NCBI GenBank assembly: GCA_900660155.1
Contig: CABFPE010000424.1
Span: forward strand, 655,915 to 719,914
Reading direction: 5' to 3'
Source of the DNA: Hofstenia miamia
Lineage: Eukaryota > Xenacoelomorpha > Acoela > Hofsteniidae
DNA length: 64,000 nucleotides
Under the pieces are notes generated by a model, which ran no database searches, was not told where the DNA came from, and saw only the letters and a list, made by a program, of their open reading frames with translations. Shown piece after piece: positions 1 to 12,518 of the stretch. Position numbers and translations under genes: made by a program. The number at the start of each line of letters is the position of its first letter. The stretch's first letter is position 1.

Positions 1-34
<34 letters not shown>

Positions 35-248
35 ATATATACAGAAGAATATTGCTGAATAGTGCCAAATGGATGACACATACAAAATAAACACTATTAG
101 ATAGTAAAAAACTATGAGAAATGCAATAAAATACATGAAAAGTTTAAAATATCATTGATATAGACCAATAACATTATATAATTTACCAAATTCATAGCAT
201 GCAGTAAATATTTAAGCATTATAGCTTATAAGTCGTAAAAACACAATA

Positions 249-284
<36 letters not shown>

Positions 285-294
285 NATATTATAT
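1..294. repeat. AT/TA microsatellites with one ambiguous base
   Basis: A pure (AT)n run opens the window (1-30), and a (TA)n run at about 254-294 contains a single N at 285. Between them I see only AT-rich unique-looking sequence. Confidence 0.9.
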
Positions 295-890
295 AGGTGC
301 TAAGTATAAATGGCCAAATATATGGGAACTTTGGTATAGGTTGTCAAATATATATGGGTGCTAAGTATATGGGCAGTGCTATGTATTATTTTGAAATGAG
401 ACTGGACTCTACACTTGCTTTTTCCAAATTTTGACATCAAAAATGGCTTAAGCATTTAGTTTACTGGCACTGGTGATAAAACTGGCCAAAATTGGACATA
501 TTCCAGCTGAAATCAGAATTTTTGAGATTTCTGGAAGCAGACCTCATTTTCACTGGGAAGAACTGCCAATATACCTGAAAATAATATCAGATTTTGAACA
601 ATGACCAATTTTTTTGAAAATGTAAAAATTAGTTCTAAAATGCATGTATAGCTGTTGAAATGACAATAAATCCAATTTTTTAACATTAATTTTCATTTTT
701 TATATATTTTTTAGAATTGCTTCCTTTGAGCCCAAATTTGGTGTGGCTATTAAATTAACCCTAAAGCTATCATGCATACTCAATTTGTGATTTTTTTATG
801 TTAACCAGCCAAACTGCTTGCAGGTGCTAATAATGGGAGAATTGGTGGTCACGGGCACTCAGTATAAAACCCATAGTACTTAGCACCTGT
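295..890. mobile_element. MITE-like element with GGTGCTAAGTA ends
   Basis: The left edge GGTGCTAAGTATAAATGG and the right edge ending ACTTAGCACC are inverted copies about 590 bases apart, both abutting TA-rich DNA. A second GGTGCTAAGTATATGGGC copy lies just inside the left end. No coding sequence was recognised. The family is not identified. Confidence 0.5.
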
Positions 891-1027
891 AAATATATAT
901 GTATATATATATTATTTGGATTTTACCAAACTCTCAAAAAGGTATGCATTTTTAAGGCAGTATAGGACTGGATTTTGCAACTCCATACAAATTATTTTAG
1001 CATATAGGAAATTTATGTAAAGTATAT

Positions 1028-2345
1028 ACATAAGCCCATTCTATAAATAGATATATTCAGCCCAATATATATTGATACATCATATCCAGAGTTATTTATA
1101 TAAATAAATATAATAGCAAATCCAAGCATACATCAATAAACAACTATATAAAGTTTCTCAAAGACAAACACTAGGATAGAAGAGAAAATGTAATTAAAAT
1201 AAAATCCATCCTAAAATAAGATTGTTTAAATTTTTTATCATTGCCTAATTAAAATTATTAACTTGTATTAATTTAATATTTAATATCTATCTTCTAATTT
1301 ATTAGTGACATGATCATTTATAATTTATAATATTTAACATGACTATGACAATGATATTAATGCATATGACATGTTAATATGTTGGGCAAGACAGTCAATG
1401 GGTGAAAACTCCAGTGGGTGAATATTCTATTTGGCAAAAACTCCATTTGGCGAAAATGCGGTGGGCAACAAGTCCATTGGGCAAGCTATGTATAGACCTA
1501 AAAATTTGTTCCATTGGAAAAAATCAAACAAATTCAGTTGGTACTTTTTATCAACATATGAAATCTTGAAACCAACATAGGGAACCTTAAGTTTGACATA
1601 GCAAATCTTTATGACAATATGAACAAAAATTTTGCATGAATGTGGTATGATGATCAAAAACATTAGATGGGTCAGTTAAAATTTTCTCATATGTAAACTA
1701 AAATATTTATCTGAGTTTTTTCTATGAAATAAAGTAAAATATTTTGTCATTTAGACTACATTACAACTCAATAAACAACTGCTAAAAATTTTGTTGTCAT
1801 TTTTGATATAATTGATATGCATATCGGATTCATTTTAAATTTTTGTTCATATTGTCATAAAATTTGCTATTGGCTTTTCGCCCAAATGAATATTCACCCA
1901 CTGGAGTTTTTGCACATTGACTGTTTCACCCTATACAATAACAACATCTTAGCATGCCATGTGCATGTTTTATTATAGTAATGTATAAATATTATAAATA
2001 TGTGCATAAAAACTTGTTACTAAGAAATTAATGAAGATAGATATTAAATAAATTTTTATTATACAATTATGAAAAATTTAAACAATCTTATCTTAGGATG
2101 GAAACACTTAAATATTTGTTAATTAGCTAATATTATTTTTTTACATTTTCTCTTCTATATTAGAGTCTATCTTTGAGGAAATTTATATAATTGTTCATTG
2201 ATGTATGCTTGGACATTGCTATAATACTTCTTTATTAAATAACTCCAGATATGATACATCAAGTTATAGTAGTGAAACAAGTAGCAGATAAACTTCTGAG
2301 GTACTCTAAAGGCTGAATACATTTATTTATAGCATGGGTTTATGT
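1028..2345. mobile_element. Foldback-type element, arms about 600 bases, spacer about 140 bases
   Basis: The left arm (about 1028-1660) and right arm (about 1800-2345) are diverged reverse complements. Matching landmarks are TCAATAAACAACTATA against TATAATTGTTCATTGA, GACAGTCAATG against CATTGACTG, and ATGACAATATGAACAAAAATTT against its complement near 1850. Short-period GGGC-type arrays lie inside each arm. There is no ORF worth reporting. The array ends match the edge of the MULE at 10951-13411, so it is probably a non-autonomous relative. Confidence 0.6.
1385..1498 (+). repeat. 15-base GGGYGAAAA-type array, copy 1
   Basis: About seven degenerate units of roughly 14-16 bases (TTGGGC-AAAA-TCCA type) ending in GGGCAAGCTATGTATAGACC. 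This end is closely similar to the right edge of the MULE at 13411 (GGGCGAGCTACGTATGGACC). A partial inverted copy lies at about 1870-1932. Confidence 0.65.
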
Positions 2346-2404
2346 ATGGTGATATATGTTTGACCCACAAAAAATGAAAACACAAATATTTCAAAAACTC
2401 CTTT

Positions 2405-2562
2405 ATGTTCTTGGGTGAGACAAATTTTGGGCAAAATAGCCTTTGGTCAAAAAATCCTTTAGGCAAGAATAGTATTGGGCCATATATTCATTAGGCAAAT
2501 AATCTAAGAGTTCAATAGATCCAATGGGTGAAAAATTTTGGCAAAGAATGCATACCCTGGCC
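2405..2562 (+). repeat. 15-base GGGC-type array, copy 3
   Basis: About nine strongly decayed units (TTGGGTGAGACA, TTGGGCAAAATAG, TTTGGTCAAAAAATCC and so on), on the same strand as the copy at 1385. It lies just outside the right arm of the foldback. Confidence 0.5.
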
Positions 2563-2915
2563 ATTACTATGAAAAAAATTCATGTCCCTTTGTGGCCAGG
2601 AATTGGGTTTTAAATAGATTGATTGGCGATTTAGTGTACCACCCCATTCAGTAGCACCCAGTTGTCAAAATTATTGACTATCCCTCAAAAAAGTATAAAG
2701 GATAAAATGTCTAAAATGGCAGTGCCCTACAATTTTAGACTTGTCAAATAGTTAAAATATTAATTTTAATGAAGTAAATTTCTTCAAACAAGAGCTCCTT
2801 ATCATTACTAAATGAAGGATTTATTTATTCAAAAATTGTGGACAACTTGGTAATTTAGTTTAAAATTTGCTTATTCACATTAGTGCTAACTAATTATTGA
2901 AATAAGTATAATATT

Positions 2916-3732
2916 TACCCAGATAACAATTTTGGTTTTTTTTATGTTGTTTATAGTTGTTACATACTTTTTGTTGTTGCAGCAACCACTAACATCATAA
3001 TAACAACTTTAGTAAAAAATAATCAGTGAGCAGATGCTTGCAAATTTAACTTTGTTATGTTATTACTAGATCTTTTACTTGAAAAAGGATTTGCAAAACC
3101 TTTTTTGAAATTTTTAATTTGTGAAAAATTATAATATTCCAGATAAGTGAATTTTCAAAATAATTTATTCATGAATATTTGGACACCTTGACATTGACTG
3201 TTAAATATCATAAGTTACAATTGAGCTGAAGGGATTTTTCACAACTTAAGAAAGTACTATTTCAAAATTTTGCTTAATTTTAAATTTTTAAATGTTTGTT
3301 AAATTTGGCAGATTTTTATGCTCATTGTTATCATTTATATACAAGACATTCATTTAAATCTTTAACAAATGTTTGTATTGAATATGCTTAACAGTATCTC
3401 AAAGATAGTGGTCTGCCCTTTGTTGGGCATGTGTTTGGTTAAACAGCAATGTTTGAACAGCTTAGCAATATAAAACTTTGTTTTGCATATAAAATTAATG
3501 CTAAAACAATCATGTGACAACATAAAACAACGTTGTTATGACCTCAAAATATTGCTGTTTCATTCATAAAAAACAACCAAAAAGCAACCTAATTTGATGT
3601 TGTTGAAGCAATGTTGTTTTGACCAATGAAATGGTACCATTTTGACGTTAAAACAACGTTGTTTTGACACATAAAACAACCACATAACAACCCAAAACAA
3701 TGTTGTTTAGACCTTAAATTGTTATCTGGGTA
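2916..3732. mobile_element. MITE with perfect 17-base inverted termini
   Basis: Both ends read TACCCAGATAACAATTT in inverted orientation, 817 bases apart; TA may be the target duplication. The right half holds several AACAACGTTGTT palindromes and relatives. No coding capacity was seen. Confidence 0.7.
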
Positions 3733-5447
3733 GACACTACTTAATTTTCATGTCACAACAGGAAATACAGCACTAGAATCATTGTGAAGTAAAGTATTTT
3801 TACACTCAGTAGTAGATGCCCTCTATTTATGACTAGTATTGTAGAATCAGTGCCTGGGGACTATAGCACCATTACTAAGGAACTAATTGACTCAGCAGAA
3901 GGTGATCTTAATAGAGCAGCCATGATTCTAACAAAATAACTATAATAGATCTAAAAAACATAAGTAATTCATCCTTTGTAATCTGTAACATCCAGGATGA
4001 CCAATTCATATTGCTTCCAGCCAAAGTGCTCCCTGAGGGGAAGTAGTTTGTGATTTGAGTGTGCAGTGCTATCCTAATTGTCTCATAATTTATTTTCTAG
4101 CCCAATACAAATAAAACAGTCTCAATGTAGTTCTCATCTCTCAGCTCACTATTAAATAAAACATAATTGCTGTGAATTCACATTATCATAGAATAATTCA
4201 AATCTGGTAAACCCACTACTAGTTTTGTTTTGTATGCACACAGTTAGTTGATGCATCCAATGCATATTTAAAAGTGTTTGAATATTCTGTCTACAAAGAG
4301 TGAGTTGGGTTCTCTCATGATACCCCCACTTTCAAGTGGATAATAGGATTATTAATCCAGGGACCAGGGAAACCTGCATAGGTATATTTGCTAGTTTATA
4401 CAGAGTTAATATCAGTTAAAACACACAGCATTTGTTAATATCAGTTAAAACACACAGCATTTTGGTGATGGTGACTTAATATGAAATATATTAAGAATCA
4501 ATTTTTCAAATTTATACAAATGGTATTAATTTAAAGGACTTGGCAGGAATCAAACCTGCATTAAACTGCACTAGACGGATTTTTCCAACAAATGAATCCC
4601 TAACATCATTTACATATAAATTCCCATTTGATTTTTGATACACAGAATCTGCAATAATTTAAGAGTAGAACATAAATTGAATAATTTGTTGATAGTTTCA
4701 TTTGCTCAATCATATTAATGAACAGTCTATTGAATGAAATTAGTCAATAACAATGCCTACACTACACATCCAATAACTCAATCTAACAAAAACAATTAAA
4801 TTATAACATAATATGCACCCCAAAAATATTTGAATATGATATCATTAAATATTTCTTATATTTGCTAGTTATTATTTGATAAATCAGAAGAAATAGCTAT
4901 TTTCTTGTTAAATATGACTTATTAGCATAAATTTCATTTGCTAATATACTCTTTTCTATTTAGATAAATACAATAATTTCTTTCAAAATAAATCAGAGGT
5001 GGCTGTCATAATGGTTGTTTTCAGTATTTTATACAGGTAAACATTTTATCCTTAGATATTTTGTCCATACTAAAATATTTATTAATCCTACAGGAATGCT
5101 GCATAAGTTGTCATCACTTAATTTACATTTATTGACATTTCATATTAAAGCAAAATTAACCAATGTGGTAAATTAGATTAGATATTGAATTGAAGATTGT
5201 TAGAATAGGATTAATTTAGCACTAAATTTCATGTTGATAATAAATTTGTTAGAGCTTTTGTAAACCATTGTTTTATTGTTGTTTAGTAATCTATACTGTT
5301 TGTAATAATAAGCTTGAAATAGTTCATAATTTAAATAGCATCTATGTTAACTTCCATTATTGATAGTCTTTTAGTTATAGTTGTGATTTTCATTGTATTG
5401 TCAATATTTATGTGAACTTTAATTTTAGTATTTAATTATTTACTTGA
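3733..5447. other. No gene seen; small repeats only
   Basis: AT-rich sequence. A 31-base unit (GTTAATATCAGTTAAAACAC...) occurs twice in tandem at about 4403-4462. A segment at about 4302-4388 has a diverged inverted copy at about 10315-10400 (shared blocks CATGAGAGA, CCTGGTCCC). Confidence 0.6.
4535..4601 (-). other. tRNA-like remnant
   Basis: On the - strand a T arm GCAGG-TTTGATT-CCTGC is followed by an acceptor-like AAGTCCT that pairs with AGGGATT at the 5' side (6 of 7 positions, counting one wobble). A 4-pair D stem can be drawn, but the anticodon arm does not fold properly, so I call it a remnant or chance structure. Confidence 0.25.
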
Positions 5448-5516
5448 AGATTCTTAGTGTAAATAACACAGCCATTCTTATGTATGGAAATAGTAGGTCA
5501 GATTCCTACTGAATCT
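5448..5516 (+). other. tRNA-like SINE head, copy 1
   Basis: AGATTCT pairs with TGAATCT (6 of 7). A perfect T stem (GTAGG/CCTAC) is present, and GTGT...ACAC can form a D stem. The anticodon stem is weak. It shares order and wording with 12519-12589, and the downstream sequence is also shared, which points to a tRNA-derived dispersed repeat rather than a working tRNA. Confidence 0.4.
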
Positions 5517-5935
5517 CCTCAAACATTAAATGATTCAGATGTTACAAATGCTGTAAATATATTTTTATAGTTACTGTTTGTTTGCATTACATGTAAGATG
5601 AAGTTATTTAAATTCTTATTAACAAATAAAGCGAAATTATATTATTGACAATATTGGTTTACTAGCTCAATTTTCTTGTTTTTCAATATTTATCAAATAA
5701 TTTTTAACTGAACAAATCTACCTTATTCATAGTTGAGATTAAATATTTTGAATATGGCAAACTGTTGTATGATATTAATATTCATTTGCATTCTACATGC
5801 TATTTCATCAATAAACTGTCAATTAACATAAAATTCACCTTTTAATGTTGAAATACAATTAAGGCTGAGCATATGTCAATGAAAAACCATATAAGGTTCT
5901 TAAAGAATGCACACTAGGATGGATGCATTTCCTGT
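5448..5935 (+). repeat. SINE-like dispersed repeat, copy 1
   Basis: The tRNA-like head is followed by AATCTACCTTATTC (about 5717), CACCTTTTAATGTTG (about 5837), AATGAAAAACCATA (about 5879) and CACTAGGATGGAT (about 5912). The same blocks occur in the same order at 12519-12840, with different spacing. Confidence 0.45.
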
Positions 5936-6319
5936 TGTCACTTTGTAATCAATTATGATACTCTAAAAGACATACTTTAAGTAGTAGTGTTCATTCATAA
6001 ACAGAATACTTGAATTAGATTCCATAATAAAACAATTAGAAGATAACTGCTAAAATTAAAATGAATAACTATGAAATGTAGCTTTTCAGGGAACTTTCTT
6101 TAAATTAGCAGTAGCAACTCTCAAATTGATTTTTCTTGATCTAAATTCCAAAACCAATTTCTCAGAAACATCAATATATAATTTATCACAGTTATTAATT
6201 TTGCATTATTATGAAATGTCCACAAATGTAAAATTAAAGGGACAAATTGGAACATTTTACGTTGGAACAAATTATAGCACACCCATAAGTTTGTACTATA
6301 TATGTTTGCAAAATATATA

Positions 6320-6442
6320 TTCATAAATTCCTCTTTGTAATATTTTTTGTAAATTTATATTCGTAAAATATATGTTCATAAAGGTATTCATAGAATATAT
6401 GTTCGTAAAATATGAGTTCGTAAAATTATTCGTACAATTTAT
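6320..6442 (+). repeat. Short-period TTCGTAAAATATATG array
   Basis: About seven degenerate 15-17-base units (TTCATAAA, TTCGTAAAATATATG, TTCGTAAAATATGAG, ATTCGTACAATTTATG) directly outside the left inverted terminus of the MULE at 6443. Its position parallels that of the GGGC arrays at the edge of the second MULE. Confidence 0.55.
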
Positions 6443-6689
6443 GTGGGTCTGTCTCACTTCCCCCAAACTCACTTCCCCCAAGTCTGACATCACAAAATAT
6501 TAAATACTGTTAGAGACACCTGTCTATTAAATTCTTGATCATTGAAATTAATGTTTACTTTATTAATATTAGAGTTTCAAATATTGACATTAACAATCCA
6601 CAGAATTTTGGGATGTTTTAAAGTTACTGCTATTATTATTCTTTGAGTCAGCAATGTTTGTATTTTAGTTGAAATGGAATACATGTTTT

Positions 6690-8763
6690 CTTCTAAAGGA
6701 AAAAGATTATTACTCTATAATGATTATCTTTTTAATAAAAGAAATAAGTACCATGCAACTACATATTGGACTTGCATTGAAAAGGATTGTAAAGCCTGAG
6801 GAAAATCTTCTGATGGTATCATTAAATAAAATTTTGTTTCTTATTCATATTTAGAAGTATTTGAATTGGTGCAGCAACATCATCACCTTCCTGAACTCAA
6901 TCTAATTACTGAGTATAGGAAAAAAAATGAATTAAGGAAAACAGCACATTCCCCAATTGGTTGCCTACATTCTACAACTGCAATTGTATTTCAATACTAT
7001 AGAATAATTATATTTGTATATATATGATGATGATAGGCAATCTATTGAAACTGGTCTAGTATATGCATTTAAAATTTTATTTTTTTCAAATATGAAAAGT
7101 CTCAGAAGAATTTTTTCAAATATATATTATATAAATACATATATATATATATATATGTGTGTGTACATTTTTATAGTAATATTTTTAGCTTAGCATGGTT
7201 CTCAAAGATGTGAATGCTGAGACAATGGCACAATTCTGTTCAAACAGAGCGCTTAACTCTTTCACTACTGGGGGTTTTTTTACTACTGGACAAGGCTACT
7301 TGACTGACCTACTTTTGAAATCTGACTTACAATTTTTAAACACACTTTTATATTTGCCAGAGTTAATACATTATTTTAAGTCAAATGAACGCAACTTTGT
7401 TATGTTGTGAAACATGGCGCCCGGTCCAAAATGAACGCACGGCTTGGCGTGAAACATGGCGCGCAGTAGCAAAAGAGTTAAAGTAGTTTTGTACAAATCA
7501 AAGAATTCTGCTTTAGGTATGTTTATTTGGATATACAGACTTTATTTGGCATGAGCTGAGATAAGGCATTCTATTCCTACATCAAGTTTCATTCCATTTG
7601 AAGAGGTGTTTAATGGGAAAAGAATTTTAATATTTTTTAATGAAGACTTGCTTGCTGAAATGTGTTTATCAGATATATTACTTGGAGATGGCACATTTAA
7701 GGAAGCTCAGGAAGACTTCTCACAGATATATTCATTTTCTTTTTATAAATCTGGGCAGTTTGTACTAGCTGTGCACTGCCTAATGAATGTTATTAATTTT
7801 TATGTGTTCATACTTGAATTTTCATATAGGAAAAATCAATTTTGGCCTATTCTTTTTTTGTTGGTATTCTAAAGGAAAATACTTCAGCTATGAAAAGGCA
7901 TTTATCCCCAAATGAATTATTTTTGAATATGAGGAAGCCATTGTCATTGCATTAAAACTACTACTGCCTGCAAACAAATTATATGGGTGTTTTTTCCACT
8001 TTACACAGTGAATATTCAGGTTTATATTTAATATTTTAAAAATTATATTATTTTTTTTAGAAAAATTCAGTCATTGGGATGCACAAATCTTTATAAAAAC
8101 AATTCTGTAGCTCAACATTTTTGTCGCATATTGATGTCTCTGCCATTTCTTCCAGTGTCATTTGTGAATGAAACATTTTTTAAACTGCAGCAACTTATGA
8201 ATTTGTTTTGCCCAGAAATTCAAAATTTATTTTACTACTTTGAAAGAGAGTGGTTGCCAAAGAATGAACTAACTAATGTTTCTTGTAGACAGGTGCACAC
8301 CACCAATGCACTTGAAAGTTGGCATAACACTATTAGAAGCAGTATGCCCATTAATGATCCAACACTATTTGAATTTGTTGAGTGGTTGTGAGAGGAAAGT
8401 CTGTGAAGCTTGCAGTTGTATTCCAGAGTTACTGCAGGCCATGCAAATCAGTTGCATCCTAAGAAATACAAATTAATTCAACAACACATTGACAATTTAA
8501 TTGATAAGTTTTTGTTAAAATGCATTACTATATCAGAGTTTTTAATTGGTATCTCATTCAATATTTCATCATTGCCAATGCCTTGGGAATTTCCTTCCAC
8601 TTTGAGCTCAAATGTTATTATAAGTGAGGTGCCATGGCATTACATAAATGTGGAAGAGGAATTTCCCCAAAATACGGATGATTCTTATGGTGATGAATGT
8701 GATCACAACAATATTGGGCTTGAAGTTGTAATTGACTCAGGTGAATTCCTTAAACTAATTTAG
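6690..8763 (+). pseudogene. MULE transposase with FLYWCH finger (element 1)
   Basis: The pieces run in order: a FLYWCH-like finger near 6755-6830 (TTYWTCIEKDCKA), then VFELVQQHHHLPEL after 6855, the first catalytic region LLGDGTFKEAQEDFSQIYSF in 7606-7872, GCFFHFTQ near 7989, then FCRILMSLPFLPVSFVNETF and TTNALESWHNTI in 8074-8391, and an acidic C-terminus to 8763. This is the usual order of MULE transposases that carry FLYWCH domains. The frame is interrupted by an in-frame TGA after the finger, by the MITE at 7257, by frame changes near 7870 and 8391, and possibly by true introns (AG at 8060). It encodes no whole protein as assembled. Confidence 0.8.
7257..7477. mobile_element. piggyBac-type MITE inside the MULE transposase
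   Basis: A 221-base insert flanked on both sides by TTAA (7253-7256 and 7478-7481), with inverted ends CTCTTTCACTACTG and CAGTAGCAAAAGAG. Exact TTAA duplication and CTCTTT-type ends are the hallmark of the piggyBac superfamily. Removing it joins CSNRAL to KVVLYKSKNSA of the MULE reading, so the insertion is later than the MULE. Confidence 0.75.
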
Positions 8764-9072
8764 TATTTAATATATTTAGTCTCTAACAGTAATGTATGTG
8801 AATTATCAATTTGCGAATTATTTGATGTAAGTAAATTATTACTATCTTGGAATATAAATTCTAAGTACTTGTTATAATATATTTTAAGTATTTTAATTTA
8901 GTAACTAGAAATGCATTTTCTTTATGCCAATATATGGAAGTTACTGGACAATTACTTGGAAAAGTTATGAAACAATTTGTTCTGGAAGAGGTATATTTAT
9001 ATTTGTGTTTTTTGCTGATTTCTTCTCCTTAGAATTACAACAAGCTATTAAAACATTTCATTGCAACCAAGA

Positions 9073-9861
9073 ACGACATTTACATATGGGTAGAACATCC
9101 TAAAGTTATCATTATACTTACTCAAAAACTTAAGCAGCATAAATTCAATGTGATTTTAAAACTGTTAGATTACCCTGCAGGTGCTAGTGACTGTAAATTG
9201 CTTTCAATTTGCAATAATATTTTGTAGAATCAGATTGTTTGAATTAAATGTCTTTGCTTATTTACATTATACATTTGACTACAATTCTAAGATTATATTA
9301 TTTGATATGGGATCACACTCTTTGAGTTATCTGGTTCAAACCCAGCCTGTTCATACAATAAAATAAGAAAATCATTTTATTATAAGTGAATTCTGTAANC
9401 TACATAGAAAACTAATCAAAATAAATTTTATAGAAATATATATATTTATTTAAATATATAATTACAATTTCCCTGAAATGGTGTCTCTAACAGTATTTAA
9501 TATTTTGTGACGTCAGACTTGGGGGAAGTGAGTTNACGACATTTACATATGGGTAGAACATCCTAAAGTTATCATTATACTTACTCAAAAACTTAAGCAG
9601 CATAAATTCAATGTGATTTTAAAACTGTTAGATTACCCTGCAGGTGCTAGTGACTGTAAATTGCTTTCAATTTGCAATAATATTTTGTAGAATCAGATTG
9701 TTTGAATTAAATGTCTTTGCTTATTTACATTATACATTTGACTACAATTCTAAGATTATATTATTTGATATGGGATCACACTCTTTGAGTTATCTGGTTC
9801 AAACCCAGCCTGTTCATACAATAAAATAAGAAAATCATTTTATTATAAGTGAATTCTGTAA
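9073..9861. repeat. 326-base direct duplication around single-N joins
   Basis: 9073-9398 and 9536-9861 are identical as far as I can follow and are separated by N (9399), a copy of the MULE right terminus, and N (9535). This looks like a scaffolding artefact. It also generates two identical spurious 61-codon ORFs. Confidence 0.85.
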
Positions 9862-10858
9862 AATTTGTTCTATAATGTCTATAAAAATGAGCAGCTGTGT
9901 TGACATTATTTAGTGTAGTTAATATTTTTATAGTTTAGATGCAAATAATTGTAAATAAGTGCTATAATTACAAACATTGACAGTCATCCTTTGCATTTAG
10001 TTGATATTTAGCAGTTGCCAAAAGTGTTTAGATCTAACAGATACTTAAGTGTTTGTGTTTATATGCCTTTTGCTCTGTACATTTCTTAATATATAGCTAA
10101 TTTTTAAATGGTAATTCATTTTTGTTATTGATTATTGAAAATTACAGGTTTTAATACTGTCAAATCTACTTATTGTAAACAAAATATTGGGAAAATTATT
10201 GCTGTAGGTGCATTGTATTAATAAGATACATAGCATTTGTTTAAAATCTGAATGTTCTGATTTTCTATTTGTAAATTGTAAACCAATGTAATGTATTATT
10301 ACAATCTTTCAGATTCCTGGTCCCCCTTTAGTAATATACTCAAGTATTAACTGCTCAAAGGCAGGGGTGTCATGAGAGAGAGCTGACTCCCACTCATTGT
10401 TGCCAGGCTAATTCTACATTCTAGTAAAGTACACATAAAAAATTACATTCAACATTTTCAAAGTTATAAAAAACTATTGATTACTGCTAAAAGGAATAGA
10501 ATAGTCTTCCAGGACAAACAACACATATTATCTGATCAGGAAATCTATCAGATATATAATAAACAATTCACAAACAAATAACAAATTAACGCAAAAAAGT
10601 AAGTACTTATTACAATAAAATACAAAAATAATGAACATAGTTAAATTTCTTTTTTAAATCTAAACAGATTTTCAAAGGACTGCTAAATGTTTACTAAATG
10701 CAAACAGCAAACTTCAGCATTTATAGAACATATTTACATATATTTAATTGCAATTCCATATTTCAGCAATCTTAACTGCATATAAGACTAATCAAAATAG
10801 AGTGTAAAGAAATATAGATATTTATTTAAATATATAATTACAATTTCACTGAAATGTT
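9862..10858. other. Non-coding MULE interior, no gene seen
   Basis: AT-rich sequence without recognisable coding content. It holds the inverted mate (about 10315-10400) of the segment at 4302-4388. Confidence 0.5.
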
Positions 10859-10959
10859 GTCTCTAACAGTATTTAATATTTTGTGACGTCAGACTTGGGG
10901 GAAGTGAGTTTGGGGGAAGCGAGAAGACCCATTTATGTTCTACCATATGGGGTATACAT

Positions 10960-11120
10960 TGTTTGCCCAAAATTTTTTAGCCCAATGTGCTTATTTGCCC
11001 AATGGACCTTTCGCCCAATTAGACTATTCGCCCAAGGAACATATTGCCCAATACTATTTTTTACCCAAAGAATATCTTGCCCAATGGATCTTTCGCCCAC
11101 TATTTGTCCTGCCCAATATC
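10960..11120 (-). repeat. 15-base GCCCAA-type terminal array (left end of MULE 2)
   Basis: About ten units such as TTGCCCAATGGACC, TTCGCCCAATTAGAC, TTCGCCCAAGGAAC, TTACCCAAAGAAT and TTGCCCAATGGATC, each 14-16 bases. They are inverted relative to the array at 13258-13400. Confidence 0.8.
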
Positions 11121-11324
11121 ATAACAACCTTTTCGTAATGAAAATTGAAATCCATAATGAGTAGCAATAAACATTCATTACATAACGATGGTTCTATCTT
11201 CTATTTAAAAAAATATTGAGACCTACTCATCTGGTGTGAAAGCGTTGTTAAGCATAATATATTATTTTCTAAATAAAAATTTTTTAAATATGATCTGTTT
11301 TTTCACGCTTAAGAATTTCCTATT

Positions 11325-12445
11325 TTAGATGGAAATTATAAAAACCACACGAGGTGGAAGTAAATTGAAGTATGCAGGATATTTCTTTCGTATACATTCG
11401 AGTAAATGTAATTCTGTGTATTGGAAACAGTTCCAAGAATTTTTCAGCAGTTTTACTCCCTAAATTACTTTTACCAAGGAAAGCTTCTTCCTGCTGTTTT
11501 CTGCTTATGCAGCCAACGCAATGCAGAAACCTATAGGTTTATTTTGCAAAAGGTGTCATCATATGCTGCTAGTCTCAACATTTTTGAAACACCGCAATGC
11601 ATTTTGTTAGACTTTGAGATGGCAATGCACAGTGCAGTTGAAGCTGAAATGCCATTTATCCATATAAGAGGATGCCTTTTCCATTTTTCGCAGGCACTTC
11701 TTCGGAAAATTAAAGAACTTGGACTTATTTCTTTATTCAGGTATTCATTGATTCCCTACATTGTAAACCATAATTTTCAGACACAATTCAATCTTGCGCT
11801 TGGCGGTGCGTAGCTGTATGGGTTTAGCCTTCTTGCCATGTGATGAAATCGAGCAATCATTTATTTTACTTCAAAACATTGTTCACCAGTCTTCTCTTGG
11901 TGAACGATTAGATTCCTTTTTTTCATATTTTGAGAGGTAAATGCTGTAATAGTTTTCTATGATTTACTGTTGAGTCCTTTCCCACATAAACCAATCATAT
12001 TTAGATATTGGTTAGCAACTGTTGGTATAAACAAATGGTGTGTTTGGCGTGCTAATATAAGGACAAACAATGATATTGAGGGTTGGCATTTTGCAATGCA
12101 GCGTTTGATGGGCTTTCCGCATCCTAATGTTAACAATTTTTGCAAATGGATGGTGAGTGAAGAACATCGATCACGTCAAATAGTTTCGCAAATTGATGCT
12201 GGGCAGATAGTGAAGTCTAAGAATAAGATATATACTAAAATTAATAATCGCATTCAACTACTAATGGATAAGTATAATTCAAAGTATTTTAGATTGAAAT
12301 GTTAGTTGTTTATTCCTGAAATTAGTGAAATTCGGCGTAGTCAATATATTCGTGGCATTTGCTACAACTTAGCCAATTTGCCATTTCAGTCAGTTGGAGA
12401 TGATATGTCACTTGAAATCGTTTACATCCACTATCATGTTCCTTG
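11325..12445 (+). pseudogene. MULE transposase, internally deleted (element 2)
   Basis: A FLYWCH-like start (TTRGGSKLKYAGYFF near 11343, VYWK near 11418) runs almost directly into FQQFYSLNYFYQGKLLP, so the first catalytic GDGTF region is missing. Next come ILLDFEMAMHSAVEAE and GCLFHFSQALLRKIKELGL (11421-11813). After about 150 bases the segment RTNNDIEGWHFAMQRL follows (11970-12305), then an out-of-frame tail resembling SEIRRSQYIRGICYNLANLP to about 12445. Family-typical motifs make the call firm; the loss of the first Asp region means it cannot be autonomous. It is related to but clearly distinct from element 1. Confidence 0.8.
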
Positions 12446-12518
12446 AAGACTAGAGTGCTTTATTATTATTATTAATTTGGCTGAGAATAATTCCTGATGG
12501 TCTTTAAGATAAATATTC

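Larger units (their letters stand above)
6443..10930 (+). mobile_element. MULE (FLYWCH type) DNA transposon 1, decayed
   Basis: About 75-base inverted termini bound the element. The left end contains CACTTCCCCCAAACTCACTT and the right end its complement with one or two changes, followed inward by AATATTAAATACTGTTAGAGAC against GTCTCTAACAGTATTTAATATT. Inside, on the + strand, are pieces of one transposase (6690-8763). A piggyBac-type MITE (7257-7477) interrupts the gene. Two single Ns at 9399 and 9535 frame a misplaced copy of the right terminus, so the assembled length of 4.5 kb is probably too long. Confidence 0.8.

Noticed and set aside
9181-9829. Two identical 61-codon ORFs
   Set aside because: They lie in the two copies of the single-N duplicated segment, have no recognisable protein content, and are best explained by an assembly artefact.
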